The translations under genes were made by a program, and so were the position numbers. The notes beneath the pieces are model-generated. The model was not told the origin of the DNA, did not search any database, and worked only from the letters and a program-made list of their open reading frames with translations. DNA of 64,000 nt from an uncultured Maribacter sp. GTDB taxonomy: Bacteria > Bacteroidota > Bacteroidia > Flavobacteriales > Flavobacteriaceae. The stretch lies in NCBI RefSeq assembly GCF_947495965.1, contig NZ_CANMBB010000006.1, positions 62,001 through 126,000 of the forward strand, written 5' to 3'. Position 1 is the first letter of the stretch. The number at the start of each line of letters is the position of its first letter. Below, piece by piece: positions 28,022-36,881 of this stretch.

Positions 28022-29176
28022 TTAACTTAAGGCATTCTCTAAATCGTCTATTAAATCTTGCGCATCTTCTATACCCACACTAATTCTAATTAATGCATCT
28101 TTAATTCCAATTTTTTCACGCTCTTCTTTAGGCATACCACCATGAGACATACTTGCAGGATGCCCAACTAAACTTTCTACACCGCCAAGAGATTCTGCTA
28201 ATGTAAAAAGTGATAGTTTTTTTATAATAACAATGGTCTTTTCATAACTCCCTTCCTTAGGCAAAAAAGATAACATTGCACCAAAATCTTTCATTTGATG
28301 TTTAGCAATTTCATGATTAGGATGATTTACAAAACCTGGCCAAAACACTTTTTCTACTTTAGAATGTTGGTTAAGAAATTCAGCAATTTTTCTTCCATTT
28401 TCGCAATGGCGTTGCATTCTTACGTGTAACGTTTTTATTCCACGAAGCACTAAAAAGCTATCCATAGGGCCACTTATTGCTCCACTTGCATTCTGAATAA
28501 AATAGAGCTTATCTGCTAATGCTTTATCTTTAACCACGATACCCCCTAAAACAGTATCACTATGTCCTCCTAAATATTTAGTTGCAGAATGCATAACTAT
28601 ATCTGCACCCAAATCTAATGGTGTTTGTAAATATGGCGATGCAAACGTATTATCTACCGCAACTAATACTTCGTGGTTTTCTACTATTTTTGTAATAGCC
28701 TTAATATCTATTATGTTAAGCATAGGGTTCGTTGGGGTCTCTAACCAAATAAGTTTTGTTTTATTAGTAATATAAGATTCTATAGAAGCAGCGTTTTGCA
28801 TATCTACAAAATGAAAAACAACTCCATATTTCTCAAAAACTTGTTTAAATAATCTATAACTTCCTCCATACAAATCATTATTAGATATAACTTCATCTCC
28901 TGGACTAAGTAATTTCATTATAGCATCTATAGCCGCAAGCCCACTACCAAAAGCTAATCCGTATTTTCCATTTTCTATACTTGCCATAGCATTTTCTAAT
29001 GCCGTACGCGTAGGGTTAGCACTCCTAGCATACGCATACCCTTTATGCTCCCCTGGAGTAATTTGTGCAAATGTTGAGGTTTGATATATTGGCGGCATAA
29101 CTGCTCCATATGCCTTTTCTACCTCTTGTCCTCCATGTATAGTTTTACTATTAAATTTTAAAGATTTATTAGTCAT
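28022..29176 (-). CDS. metB: cystathionine gamma-synthase-type trans-sulfuration enzyme
   Basis: 384 residues of the PLP-dependent Cys/Met metabolism family. The PLP lysine is in HSATKYLGGHSD, with AFGSGLAAIDAIM and WLETPTNPMLNIID as cofactor-binding segments and a typical N-terminus with PPIYQTSTF and YARSANPTR. Family members include cystathionine gamma-synthase, gamma-lyase and O-acetylhomoserine sulfhydrylase; sequence alone cannot separate them safely. Cystathionine gamma-synthase is the best guess. It is a single gene, divergent from the lipoprotein gene at 29276. Confidence 0.85.
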   Translation of the reverse strand: MTNKSLKFNSKTIHGGQEVEKAYGAVMPPIYQTSTFAQITPGEHKGYAYARSANPTRTALENAMASIENGKYGLAFGSGLAAIDAIMKLLSPGDEVISNNDLYGGSYRLFKQVFEKYGVVFHFVDMQNAASIESYITNKTKLIWLETPTNPMLNIIDIKAITKIVENHEVLVAVDNTFASPYLQTPLDLGADIVMHSATKYLGGHSDTVLGGIVVKDKALADKLYFIQNASGAISGPMDSFLVLRGIKTLHVRMQRHCENGRKIAEFLNQHSKVEKVFWPGFVNHPNHEIAKHQMKDFGAMLSFLPKEGSYEKTIVIIKKLSLFTLAESLGGVESLVGHPASMSHGGMPKEEREKIGIKDALIRISVGIEDAQDLIDDLENALS

Positions 29177-29220
29177 AAAAAAGAATTAGTTAATACTATT
29201 TTAAATTTACAGTATTCTCC

Positions 29221-29249
29221 TTGGAGATTATAACGAAACCGTATTTTTG
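29221..29249 (+). promoter_or_regulatory. promoter with -33 TTG and -7 TATTTTTG
   Basis: TTG (29221-29223), an 18-base spacer and TATTTTTG (29242-29249) fit the Flavobacterium promoter pattern. The start codon of the RsiV-like lipoprotein gene is 27 bases further on. Confidence 0.65.
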
Positions 29250-29275
29250 TGACGTTAAAATAATTATCTCTTTCT

Positions 29276-30019
29276 ATGAAATATATTTATATACTACTTC
29301 TTTTATTCCTTGTTTCTATTAGCTGTAAAAATGAAACACTACTAACTTTTGAAACTTTATTCATTGAAGATAAAACTTGTGAAAATTGTCCAGTAGTAAC
29401 TATTGATATTCCAAAAGCATTAGAAAAAAATACCATTTCTAAAAACATAAATACTGCCTTACAAGAAGAGATAATTGCCCTTTTAAATTTTGATGAAGCA
29501 ACTAATGTTAACTCTATAAAAACTGCTATTGCATCTTTTAATGAAGGTTACACGAAATTAAAAGATAAATTCCCAGAAGAATCTACAAAATGGGAAGCTG
29601 TTATTAATGGAGAGGTGGTATATGAAAATAAATATATACTTACTATAGCTTTAGACTCTTACATTTTTACTGGCGGTGCTCATGGATATTCTGTAAAAAG
29701 ATTTTTAAATTTTAATAAGAAAAATGGCGCTGAATTAGAAAATTGGGAACTATTTAATACCAATTTTGACTTTGAAAAATTTGCTGAAATTAAATTTAGA
29801 ATTCAAGAAGATATACCACAAGACACACCTATAAACTATACTGGTTTTATGTTTGAAGAAGATTCTTTTTATTTGCCAGAAAATATTGGTTTTACAAAAG
29901 AAGGGATACAACTTTTATATAACCAATATGAAGTAGCATCCTATGCAGATGGCCCCATTACAATAACAATTCCTTATAATGAAGCCAATAAATATTTAGT
30001 TACGGGAATTAAAAATTAA
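29276..30019 (+). CDS. DUF4163/DUF3298 (RsiV-like) lipoprotein
   Basis: 247 residues with a lipoprotein signal (FLVSISC, Cys17). The body matches the DUF4163 plus DUF3298 arrangement: an N-terminal part with VVTIDIPKALEKN, then VVYENKYILTIALDSYIFTGGAHG, where the TGGAHG motif marks the domain border, and a C-terminal DUF3298 part with EDSFYLPENIGFTKEGIQLLYNQYEV. In Gram-positive RsiV this fold binds lysozyme; in Bacteroidota the role is unknown, perhaps envelope stress or inhibitor binding. It has a good promoter and is convergent with the DinB gene, one base apart. Confidence 0.85.
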   Translation: MKYIYILLLLFLVSISCKNETLLTFETLFIEDKTCENCPVVTIDIPKALEKNTISKNINTALQEEIIALLNFDEATNVNSIKTAIASFNEGYTKLKDKFPEESTKWEAVINGEVVYENKYILTIALDSYIFTGGAHGYSVKRFLNFNKKNGAELENWELFNTNFDFEKFAEIKFRIQEDIPQDTPINYTGFMFEEDSFYLPENIGFTKEGIQLLYNQYEVASYADGPITITIPYNEANKYLVTGIKN

Positions 30020-30020
30020 A

Positions 30021-30485
30021 CTATTTAGCCAAGGCTCTCCTCAATGCTAAAATTGACCCTAAGTGTATACCCTCATGAAAAACATTAAACGCTATAGCAT
30101 CTTCAGCACTATCTAAAGTTACCTGTGGCGTTGTTGTATAACTTTCATAGGAAGTAAAAATACCTTTATTATAATCTTCCTCTGTTTGTTTTGGTAATGA
30201 TAACAACAAAGCTTCCACCTCTTTTATTTCGTCTTCACTTACAGGTTCTTCTGTTGGTACAGTTCCTTTTTTGTATTTCTCTACCAACTCATTAGAAACT
30301 AAAAATTCCTTACCACTTTTCCCATATACCAGTAACTGTTGTGTTACAACAACATGTGCAATATTCCAAAATAGATTATTATTAAATCCATCAGGAATTA
30401 TAAATAGTTCTTCTCTAGGCGTTTCTGTTAAAAATCTTTTAAGAATAATTCTATTCTTCAAGGTAGTATCAAATAATTTTTCCAA
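30021..30485 (-). CDS. DinB-family protein
   Basis: 154 residues, all-helical. The three metal-binding His of DinB/YfiT-type four-helix bundles are recognisable: AHVVVTQQLL near 49, and NVFHEGIHLGSILALRRAL with His136 and His140. Such proteins are metal-dependent thiol transferases or hydrolases of mostly unknown substrate. The name does not imply DNA polymerase IV. It stands alone on the minus strand, divergent from the ArsC-like gene by about 100 bases. Confidence 0.8.
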   Translation of the reverse strand: MEKLFDTTLKNRIILKRFLTETPREELFIIPDGFNNNLFWNIAHVVVTQQLLVYGKSGKEFLVSNELVEKYKKGTVPTEEPVSEDEIKEVEALLLSLPKQTEEDYNKGIFTSYESYTTTPQVTLDSAEDAIAFNVFHEGIHLGSILALRRALAK

Positions 30486-30588
30486 TAGATTTTTATTTTA
30501 AATTAAAGGCTATACATTTTATTTTACCAAAAATAGAAAATTAGGCTTTAATTAGGTTTCTTTGCTTAGTAAACTTTGCAGTAAAAAA

Positions 30589-30942
30589 ATGAAAAAACTA
30601 TATTACTTAAGCACTTGTGACACCTGTAAAAGAATTATTAATGAATTACAACCTCTAAATAACTTTGAAATGCAGGATATAAAAGTTAATTCTATTTCAA
30701 AAAATGATATAGAAAAAATGCAAAACTTAGCAGGTTCTTATGAAGCGCTTTTTAGTAAAAGAGCAAGGTTGTACAAAGAAAGAAACTTAAAAGAAAAAAG
30801 ATTATCTGAGGAAGATTATAAAAATCTTATCCTAGAACATTATACTTTTTTAAAAAGACCTGTTTTAATTAATGGTAACAAAATCTTTATTGGAAACAGT
30901 AAAAAAACGGTTGCAGATGCAAAACTAAATATACATTCTTGA
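30589..30942 (+). CDS. ArsC/Spx-family thioredoxin-fold protein
   Basis: 117 residues from the ATG at 30589 (MKKLYYLSTCDTCKRI); an upstream TTG at 30562 is unlikely. The fold is that of ArsC-like reductases: beta strand, then CDTC (Cys10-Cys13), an Asp-rich middle with DIKVNSISKNDIEKM, and the late KRPVLINGNKIFIGNSK, where Arg before Pro is the conserved arsenate-site residue. Classical ArsC has one Cys before Arg (CXXXXXR); the CXXC here resembles Spx and glutaredoxin-like members. Reduction of arsenate is not certain; a thiol-redox role is equally possible. The EamA gene overlaps its stop by 4 bases. Confidence 0.75.
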   Translation: MKKLYYLSTCDTCKRIINELQPLNNFEMQDIKVNSISKNDIEKMQNLAGSYEALFSKRARLYKERNLKEKRLSEEDYKNLILEHYTFLKRPVLINGNKIFIGNSKKTVADAKLNIHS

Positions 30943-31832
30943 GTACTAGAACACTTGCAATCCTTGCAGCAATAGGTGCAACTACAATTTATGGTATTAA
31001 CCATACTATTGCTAAGGGAGTTATGCCAATATATGTAAAACCTTTTGGATTTATAATGCTACGGCTAGCAGGTGCAACCATTTTATTTTGGGCTATTTCC
31101 TTTTTTGCCCCAAGAGAAAAAATAGAAAAAAAAGACTGGGGCAGACTTTTATTATGTGCCATAACAGGTATGGGTATTAATATGCTTTCTTTTTTTAAAG
31201 GATTAGCATTATCTACACCAATAAACAGTGCTGTATTAATTACATTATCTCCTATTTTTGTAGTTGGTTTATCTGCAATATTAATTAAAGAAAAAATTAC
31301 TTTACAAAAAGGCATAGGTATAGCAATAGGCTTTATTGGCGCGGTTACTTTAATACTTTTTGGTGTAGAGGTAAGACAAGATGCTCCTAATATTCCATTA
31401 GGAAACTTACTTTTTATAGTAAATGCAGTTACTTATGGTATATACCTTATTCTAGTAAAAAAACTTATTGAAAAATACCACCCATTTACAGTAATGAAGT
31501 GGTTATTTCTTATTGGTACTATTATTTGTTCTCCTATTACTTTGCCAGAATTTTTAGAAATTGAATGGAATTCTTTACCCGTAAATGCTTTAGGGGGTAT
31601 TATTTTTGTAATTGTCTGCACTACATTCCTTACCTATCTATTTAACATTTATGCCTTAACCAAACTAAAAGCATCTACAGTTAGTTCTTTTGTTTATTTA
31701 CAACCATTAATAGGTATTATTTTTGCTATTTTGGCAGGAAAAGACCAGATAACTACATTAAAAATAGTTGCAACCCTACTAATAATGTTTGGCGTTTACT
31801 TAACAAGTAAAAAACCTAAACCAAATCTTTAG
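30939..31832 (+). CDS. EamA-family (DMT superfamily) transporter
   Basis: 297 residues with ten hydrophobic segments in two similar EamA halves, as in drug/metabolite transporters; the conserved Pro-rich segment SPIFVVGLSAIL and the FVYLQPLIGIIFA in the second half fit. The start is a TTG at 30939 that overlaps the stop of the previous gene as TTGA; the first in-frame ATG would remove the first membrane segment, so the TTG is preferred. Translational coupling with the ArsC-like gene is likely. Substrate unknown. The last 17 bases overlap the convergent thioesterase gene. Confidence 0.88.
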   Translation: MSTRTLAILAAIGATTIYGINHTIAKGVMPIYVKPFGFIMLRLAGATILFWAISFFAPREKIEKKDWGRLLLCAITGMGINMLSFFKGLALSTPINSAVLITLSPIFVVGLSAILIKEKITLQKGIGIAIGFIGAVTLILFGVEVRQDAPNIPLGNLLFIVNAVTYGIYLILVKKLIEKYHPFTVMKWLFLIGTIICSPITLPEFLEIEWNSLPVNALGGIIFVIVCTTFLTYLFNIYALTKLKASTVSSFVYLQPLIGIIFAILAGKDQITTLKIVATLLIMFGVYLTSKKPKPNL

Positions 31833-32292
31833 GTATTTTTACAAATTTTCTAGTGTCTTCTTTTGTAAGTACTCTAAACCCTTCAGGTTTCTCTACTTTA
31901 CTAAATGCATTTAAAAAATCGTCATTAAGACCTGTTAATGCTCTAGTTTTTAAATTTACCCAAGCACCCATCATCTCACAATGTGCAACGTTTCTACCTT
32001 TGTAATCATAAAAATTATGGTGAAACTCAAAAAATTTACCGTCTTCACTCATTCCCATAACCTCCATAGACACTCTCACTGGTTTTCCAGGAAAAACTTC
32101 TTTAAAATAATACACATGTTCATAAAAAACCACAGGACCAATACCTTGCTCTTCCATAGTTTTATGATTAAACCCTAATTCCATTAAAAAAGCCATTCTA
32201 GTATGGCTCATAAAATTTAAATATGCAGAGTTTGCTAAATGTCTATTAGCGTCTACATCACTCCATCTAATTTCAAAATCTTTTAAATACAT
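31816..32292 (-). CDS. acyl-CoA thioesterase, hotdog fold
   Basis: 158 residues from the ATG at 32292 (MYLKDFEIRWSDVDANRH), preferred over the ATG at 32313 because it matches the usual family start. The 4HBT-type motif DVDANRHLANSAYLNFM holds the catalytic Asp region and helix of the hotdog fold; later strands EVFPGKPVRVSMEVMGM and FFEFHHNFYD fit. These enzymes hydrolyse acyl-CoA or acyl-ACP thioesters in the cytoplasm. Substrate chain length is not predictable. Its 3' end overlaps the convergent EamA gene by 17 bases. Confidence 0.85.
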   Translation of the reverse strand: MYLKDFEIRWSDVDANRHLANSAYLNFMSHTRMAFLMELGFNHKTMEEQGIGPVVFYEHVYYFKEVFPGKPVRVSMEVMGMSEDGKFFEFHHNFYDYKGRNVAHCEMMGAWVNLKTRALTGLNDDFLNAFSKVEKPEGFRVLTKEDTRKFVKIPKDLV

Positions 32293-32412
32293 AGTTATTT
32301 TTTTGTTATGCATGCATAATACTTCATAAAAATAGTATAGTTTTGAAGAACAAGGAACATTTTAAGATAAAAATATTCTTAAATTTAATAGTTAACTCTA
32401 AAGTAAACACTT

Positions 32413-33387
32413 ATGACTGCAAAACCATCTTTTATAAAAGAGCTCTCTTTACCAGCTGTTGCTGCACCAATGTTTTTAATCTCTGGACCGCAATTAGTAA
32501 TTGAATGTTGTAAAAATGGCATTGTAGGCACCTTTCCTGCTCTTAACCAACGTACTAGTGAAGGATTTGAAGAATGGCTTATAGAAATACAAACCGTTTT
32601 AAGTGCTTTTGAAAAAGAAACTGGAAAAAAAGCGGCTCCTTTTGGTGTTAATCTTATTGTGCACCCAACAAATCCAAGATTACAAGAAGATATAAAGCTT
32701 TGTATTAAATATAAAGTGCCGTTAGTAATTACTTCTTTAGGTGCAGTATCGCAAGTAGTAGATGCTATTCATAGCTATGGTGGACTAGTTTTTCATGATG
32801 TGATTAAAAAACGTCATGCAAAAAAAGCTGCAGGAGCCGGTGTAGATGGTTTAATTTTAGTTGCAGCAGGAGCTGGCGGACATGGAGGCACTATAAATCC
32901 TATGACTTTAGTTTCTGAAATAAAGCAGTTTTTTGATAAAACAATTTTGCTCTCTGGTTGCATAAGTACTGGAAGAGATATTGCCTCTGCATTACAAATG
33001 GGGGCGGATTTAGCATATATGGGAACTCGCTTTATTAATACCAATGAAAGTAAAGCTACAGAGGAATATAGAAAAATGATTATTGAAGCAGGAGCTAGCG
33101 ATGTTGTTTATACGGCATCTATCTCTGGTGTACATGCTAATTTCTTAGGTGCAAGTTTACAAGCTGCAGGAATTACAGAAGAAGATTTAAAAAAAGACAC
33201 AAAAATAGACTTTGGAAAAGAGATGGATACCGAGGCTAAAGCATGGAAAACTATATGGTCTGCTGGGCAAGGTGTTGCTAACATAGAAAATACTACTTCT
33301 GTTTCTAATTTGGTTTCTACTCTAAAAACAGAATTTAAATCTGCCATAGAAGAACAAACAAAGTATTTAGAAATATACCCTAAATAA
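32413..33387 (+). CDS. FMN-dependent nitronate monooxygenase / enoyl reductase-like protein
   Basis: 324 residues of the 2-nitropropane dioxygenase family, a TIM barrel binding FMN. Motifs: PAVAAPMFLISGPQLVIECC at the start, VDGLILVAAGAGGHGG (the conserved His and Gly-rich FMN loop), LSGCISTGRDIASALQMGAD and YMGTRFINTNES, the phosphate-binding site. It may oxidise nitronates or be an unspecified flavin oxidoreductase. First gene of a tight operon: its TAA overlaps the ATG of the ACT-domain gene (TAATG), which in turn overlaps the hydrolase gene. Confidence 0.88.
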   Translation: MTAKPSFIKELSLPAVAAPMFLISGPQLVIECCKNGIVGTFPALNQRTSEGFEEWLIEIQTVLSAFEKETGKKAAPFGVNLIVHPTNPRLQEDIKLCIKYKVPLVITSLGAVSQVVDAIHSYGGLVFHDVIKKRHAKKAAGAGVDGLILVAAGAGGHGGTINPMTLVSEIKQFFDKTILLSGCISTGRDIASALQMGADLAYMGTRFINTNESKATEEYRKMIIEAGASDVVYTASISGVHANFLGASLQAAGITEEDLKKDTKIDFGKEMDTEAKAWKTIWSAGQGVANIENTTSVSNLVSTLKTEFKSAIEEQTKYLEIYPK

Positions 33388-33791
33388 TGTCTGGAGAAAA
33401 AAATTTAGGAAAATTAATAATTGGAATGACTCCAATTCTACATGAAGGAACTTATGTATTTTCTACGGTTAAAAATCTAAATTTAGTATCTAGAGAAGAC
33501 ACCATTTGTGAGTTTAAAGAAAAAGAAGGGACAACAATAGTGATAGAGCAGCAAAAAGCAGATGCAATAGGACTTACCTATGATTATGTAGCGGCATGGC
33601 TAACATTAACTATACATTCCTCATTAGAAGCTGTAGGCTTAACAGCATTATTTTCTTCGGAACTTGCAAAACATGAAATAAGTTGTAATGTAATTGCTGG
33701 GTACTATCACGATCATATTTTTGTAGATATTAAAAATGCAGAAAAAGCAATGACTGTTCTCTCTAATCTATCTAAGAATTCTACAAAATAG
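33387..33791 (+). CDS. ACT-domain protein
   Basis: 134 residues that read as two compact ACT-like halves: an N-terminal part with LIIGMTPILHEGTYVFSTV and a C-terminal part LTIHSSLEAVGLTALFSSELAKHEIS followed by NVIAGYYHDHIFVD. The second is the ACT_7 type seen in small stand-alone bacterial proteins thought to sense amino acids. It has no catalytic motif. It overlaps its neighbours by one base at each end (TAATG before, TAGTG after), so expression of the three genes is coupled. A ligand-sensing role is inference. Confidence 0.75.
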   Translation: MSGEKNLGKLIIGMTPILHEGTYVFSTVKNLNLVSREDTICEFKEKEGTTIVIEQQKADAIGLTYDYVAAWLTLTIHSSLEAVGLTALFSSELAKHEISCNVIAGYYHDHIFVDIKNAEKAMTVLSNLSKNSTK

Positions 33792-34756
33792 TGCCTCTTA
33801 TAACCTCCACATATAATCCACCGTTAGCCTTTAAAAACGGTCATTTTTCTACCATTTATTCTGGCTTATTTAGAAAAGTCTCTGGAGTAACTCAAGAACG
33901 AGAAAGAATACTATTGCCAGATAGCGATTTTTTAGATTTAGACTGGAGTTATTCTAAAATGCAAACCAAAAAACTCGTCATTATAGTTCATGGGCTAGAA
34001 GGTAATGCGCAAAGAGCTTATGTATTAGGAAGTGCAAAATTATTTAATGCTTCTAATTATGATTGTTGCTCTATAAATTTACGAGGCTGTAGCGGTGAGA
34101 TTAACTCTTTGTTTCGTTCCTACCACTCTGGTGCCACAGAAGACTTAAAAGCCGTAATTACCCATATTCTAGAAAATAAAAACTATGACGAACTTTATTT
34201 AAAAGGATTTAGTCTTGGCGGAAATTTAATTTTAAAATATTTAGGAAAAGAGCCAAAAAAAGTTCCTAATCAAATTAAATCTGCAGTTACAATATCAGTC
34301 CCCTGCAGCTTAAATAATTCTCAAGAGCAGTTTTTAAAAGCAAATAACATTTTATATGCTAAACGTTTTAAAAAACACCTTAAAAAGAAATTAATAGAAA
34401 AACAGATTCTTTTTCCTGACTTAATTTCGTTAAAACAAATTCAAAACATAAAGACTTTAAAAGATTTTGACGACACGTATACGAGTAAAGCTCACGGCTT
34501 TAAAAATGCGTTAGACTACTATAAGCAGTGTAGTTCTCTTCAGTTTTTACCTAATATTAAAATTCCAACTTTATTAATAAATGCAAAAAATGATTCTTTT
34601 TTAGGAGCCGAATGCTATCCATACTTAGAAGCAAAAAATAGCGCTTATTTATATTTTGAAATTCCTAATTTTGGTGGCCATGTTGGCTTTTTTGGCAAAA
34701 AAAACATCACTTATAGCGAAAAAAGAGGGTTAAATTTCTTTAATGAAGTGTATTAA
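33791..34756 (+). CDS. YheT-type alpha/beta hydrolase
   Basis: 321 residues, starting with GTG at 33791, which overlaps the previous stop (TAGTG). The order is that of YheT/ABHD hydrolases: PPLAFKNGHFSTIYSGLFRK at the N-terminus, VIIVHGLEGNAQRAYV (oxyanion), CSINLRGCSGE, nucleophile KGFSLGGNLILKYLG, Asp in INAKNDSFLG and His in NFGGHVGFFG. All triad members are present. Members hydrolyse esters or lipids; the substrate is unknown. Last gene of the flavin oxidoreductase-ACT-hydrolase operon. Confidence 0.88.
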   Translation: MPLITSTYNPPLAFKNGHFSTIYSGLFRKVSGVTQERERILLPDSDFLDLDWSYSKMQTKKLVIIVHGLEGNAQRAYVLGSAKLFNASNYDCCSINLRGCSGEINSLFRSYHSGATEDLKAVITHILENKNYDELYLKGFSLGGNLILKYLGKEPKKVPNQIKSAVTISVPCSLNNSQEQFLKANNILYAKRFKKHLKKKLIEKQILFPDLISLKQIQNIKTLKDFDDTYTSKAHGFKNALDYYKQCSSLQFLPNIKIPTLLINAKNDSFLGAECYPYLEAKNSAYLYFEIPNFGGHVGFFGKKNITYSEKRGLNFFNEVY

Positions 34757-34798
34757 TTTTTTCTATTTATTATCTTAGGCGCAAAATCAAACAAAACA

Positions 34799-35278
34799 AT
34801 GAAAAAAATATTCAGCATTTTAGCATTAGGAGCCTTAATTGTAAGCTGCGGAGAGAAAAAAGAAGAGAAAAAACCTGGTTTTGAAATGAACAGAACCAAA
34901 ACAGAAGCAAAAACTACCACAGAGACTCAAGAAGTACCTGTAGATTTAAGTAATAAAGGTGTAGGGCCAATTACTTCTATAACACTTGATACTGATATTA
35001 ATACAGATATGGCTACTGCTGGCGAAGAAAAATTTAAAACAGTTTGTACTGCTTGCCATATGGTAGATAAACGTATGATTGGACCTGCTTTAGAAGGTGT
35101 TTTAGAACGCAGAAGTCCAGAATGGGTAATGAATATGATTTTAAACCCAGATAAAATGATAAAAGAAGATCCTATTGCACAGGCTTTACTAAAAGAGTAT
35201 AATAACGCAATAATGATTAATCAAAATCTTAGCGAAGGTGATGCTAGGTCTATTTTAGAATACCTAAGAACATTATAA
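34799..35278 (+). CDS. monohaem c-type cytochrome lipoprotein
   Basis: 159 residues. Lipoprotein signal with GALIVSC (Cys17), then a Lys/Glu/Thr-rich linker to about 68 and one cytochrome c domain (about 72-159) with CTACH (83-87); GPALEGV follows as in class I cytochromes. A Met in MIINQ-like NAIMINQNLS is a likely sixth ligand. It probably shuttles electrons at the outer face of the inner membrane or the periplasmic side of the outer membrane. It stands alone with a very clear terminator behind. Which oxidase or reductase it serves cannot be seen here. Confidence 0.9.
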   Translation: MKKIFSILALGALIVSCGEKKEEKKPGFEMNRTKTEAKTTTETQEVPVDLSNKGVGPITSITLDTDINTDMATAGEEKFKTVCTACHMVDKRMIGPALEGVLERRSPEWVMNMILNPDKMIKEDPIAQALLKEYNNAIMINQNLSEGDARSILEYLRTL

Positions 35279-35300
35279 AAACGTTCAAAAATATATAATA

Positions 35301-35328
35301 AAAGAGCCACCTAATTAGGTGGCTCTTT
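35301..35328 (+). terminator. terminator of the cytochrome gene
   Basis: A perfect 12-bp stem with a 4-base loop (AGAGCCACCT/AGGTGGCTCT core) followed by T residues, 22 bases past the stop. Confidence 0.9.
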
Positions 35329-35561
35329 TATTTTTAGTTCCATTATACTTTCCTTTCTATAAACAACTGTACTAACTTATAGATCATATGTAGCAATACT
35401 TACCACTATATATAAGTAGTTTTACTCTCAAAATATATTACATTATAAAATTAGGATTTGGTATTCACTTTAGTATTGCCATAATTACCTACATAAACTC
35501 TAGATTCTATTAAAGTTTATTGGGAAAAAATCTGACATTATAATCAATAAAAAATAAAAAA

Positions 35562-36872
35562 ATGTGTAAGCTAGTTTTAACTATATCTGTTCTACTTTTT
35601 CATTTTGTAGTAATAGGACAATATAATATTATAGTAATAGAATCTGATGATCAAAGTAATGTTGCTGTAGGCGCCTATGATTTTGGTACTATAAAAACCC
35701 CTAACATTGATAAAATAGCAAAATCCGGAGTCTATTTTACTAATGCATACAATATGGGATGCTGGTCTCCAGCTGTTTGTATACCTAGTAGAACTATGTT
35801 ATTTAATGGTACATATCTTTGGAAGGCATCTAAAATTACAGCGAAAAATGTTCCAGGTCTTTCACTAACAGAGCGTTTAAAAAATGCTGGTTACGAAACT
35901 TATTTTACAGGAAAATGGCATGCTTTAGGAAAATCTCCTAAAAACACTTTTGATCATTATGGAACTATACTACCTGGCCAATTAAAAACCTACATAAGTA
36001 CTAAAGGGCATTATACAGATGTTGTTGGCGAAGAATCTATAGCATTCATTAACGAGGCTGCTAAAAACAAAAAGCCATTTTTTTTATATACAGCATTGAA
36101 TGCGCCACATGTACCAAGGCAAACAGAGCAAAAATACTACGACATGTACCCTATAGAAGACATTGAACTTCCTCCTAGTGTTAAAGCAGGTCCTTTACAT
36201 CCTCATATAAAATACAACTATACCACAGCTCCTTTAAACCTAAAAACAATGAAAAAGCGTTACCAACAAAACAATGCAATGGTAACCCATATGGATGATC
36301 GTATTGGAGACATTATAACTGCATTAAAGAAAAACGGAATCTATGATAACTCTATAATTGTATTTATGTCTGATCATGGAATAAGTTTTGGTGAAAATGG
36401 CGTTGCTGGTAAAGTATGCCTTTATGATATTAGCGCAAAGGCTCCATTAATAATTATGGGTCCTGGAATACCAAAAAACACTAAAAGAAGTCAACGTATT
36501 TACTTACAAGATATTTACCCTACAATTTTAGAGCTAGCGGGAATTAAAATTCCTGAGTATATAGAATTTAATTCCTTAACGCCACAAATTAAAAACAAAG
36601 TAAAACCAAGCCCTTATAGCTCTATCTATTTAGCCATGTTTAATGACCAAAGAGCTATTGTTGCAGACAATTATAAACTTATACTTTACCCCAAAACAAA
36701 GGCGTCTGAATTATACAATCTAAAAATAGACCCTTGGGAAACCAATAATATTATTTCCGAGAAAAAATCTATCTCCAAAATAAAAAAATTAGGGAGCGCT
36801 TTTTTAGAATGGCAAAAAAATACTGGCGATACTTTAAGCTTAAAAAATATATACCCAACCTATTTTAAATAA
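35562..36872 (+). CDS. secreted sulfatase (formylglycine type)
   Basis: 436 residues with an N-terminal signal peptide (about 1-20). The type I sulfatase signature CIPSR starts at Cys73, the residue converted to formylglycine, and Asp29-Asp30 (ESDDQ) supply calcium ligands. Further support is TGKWHALGK and FMSDHGISFGENG, the second metal-ligand region. The protein is shorter than many arylsulfatases and ends just after a typical LYNLKIDPWETNN motif. It likely removes sulfate esters from algal or animal polysaccharides in the periplasm. Exact family and substrate cannot be assigned. The second sulfatase gene starts 9 bases later in the same operon. Confidence 0.92.
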   Translation: MCKLVLTISVLLFHFVVIGQYNIIVIESDDQSNVAVGAYDFGTIKTPNIDKIAKSGVYFTNAYNMGCWSPAVCIPSRTMLFNGTYLWKASKITAKNVPGLSLTERLKNAGYETYFTGKWHALGKSPKNTFDHYGTILPGQLKTYISTKGHYTDVVGEESIAFINEAAKNKKPFFLYTALNAPHVPRQTEQKYYDMYPIEDIELPPSVKAGPLHPHIKYNYTTAPLNLKTMKKRYQQNNAMVTHMDDRIGDIITALKKNGIYDNSIIVFMSDHGISFGENGVAGKVCLYDISAKAPLIIMGPGIPKNTKRSQRIYLQDIYPTILELAGIKIPEYIEFNSLTPQIKNKVKPSPYSSIYLAMFNDQRAIVADNYKLILYPKTKASELYNLKIDPWETNNIISEKKSISKIKKLGSAFLEWQKNTGDTLSLKNIYPTYFK

Positions 36873-36881
36873 ACATTATTC

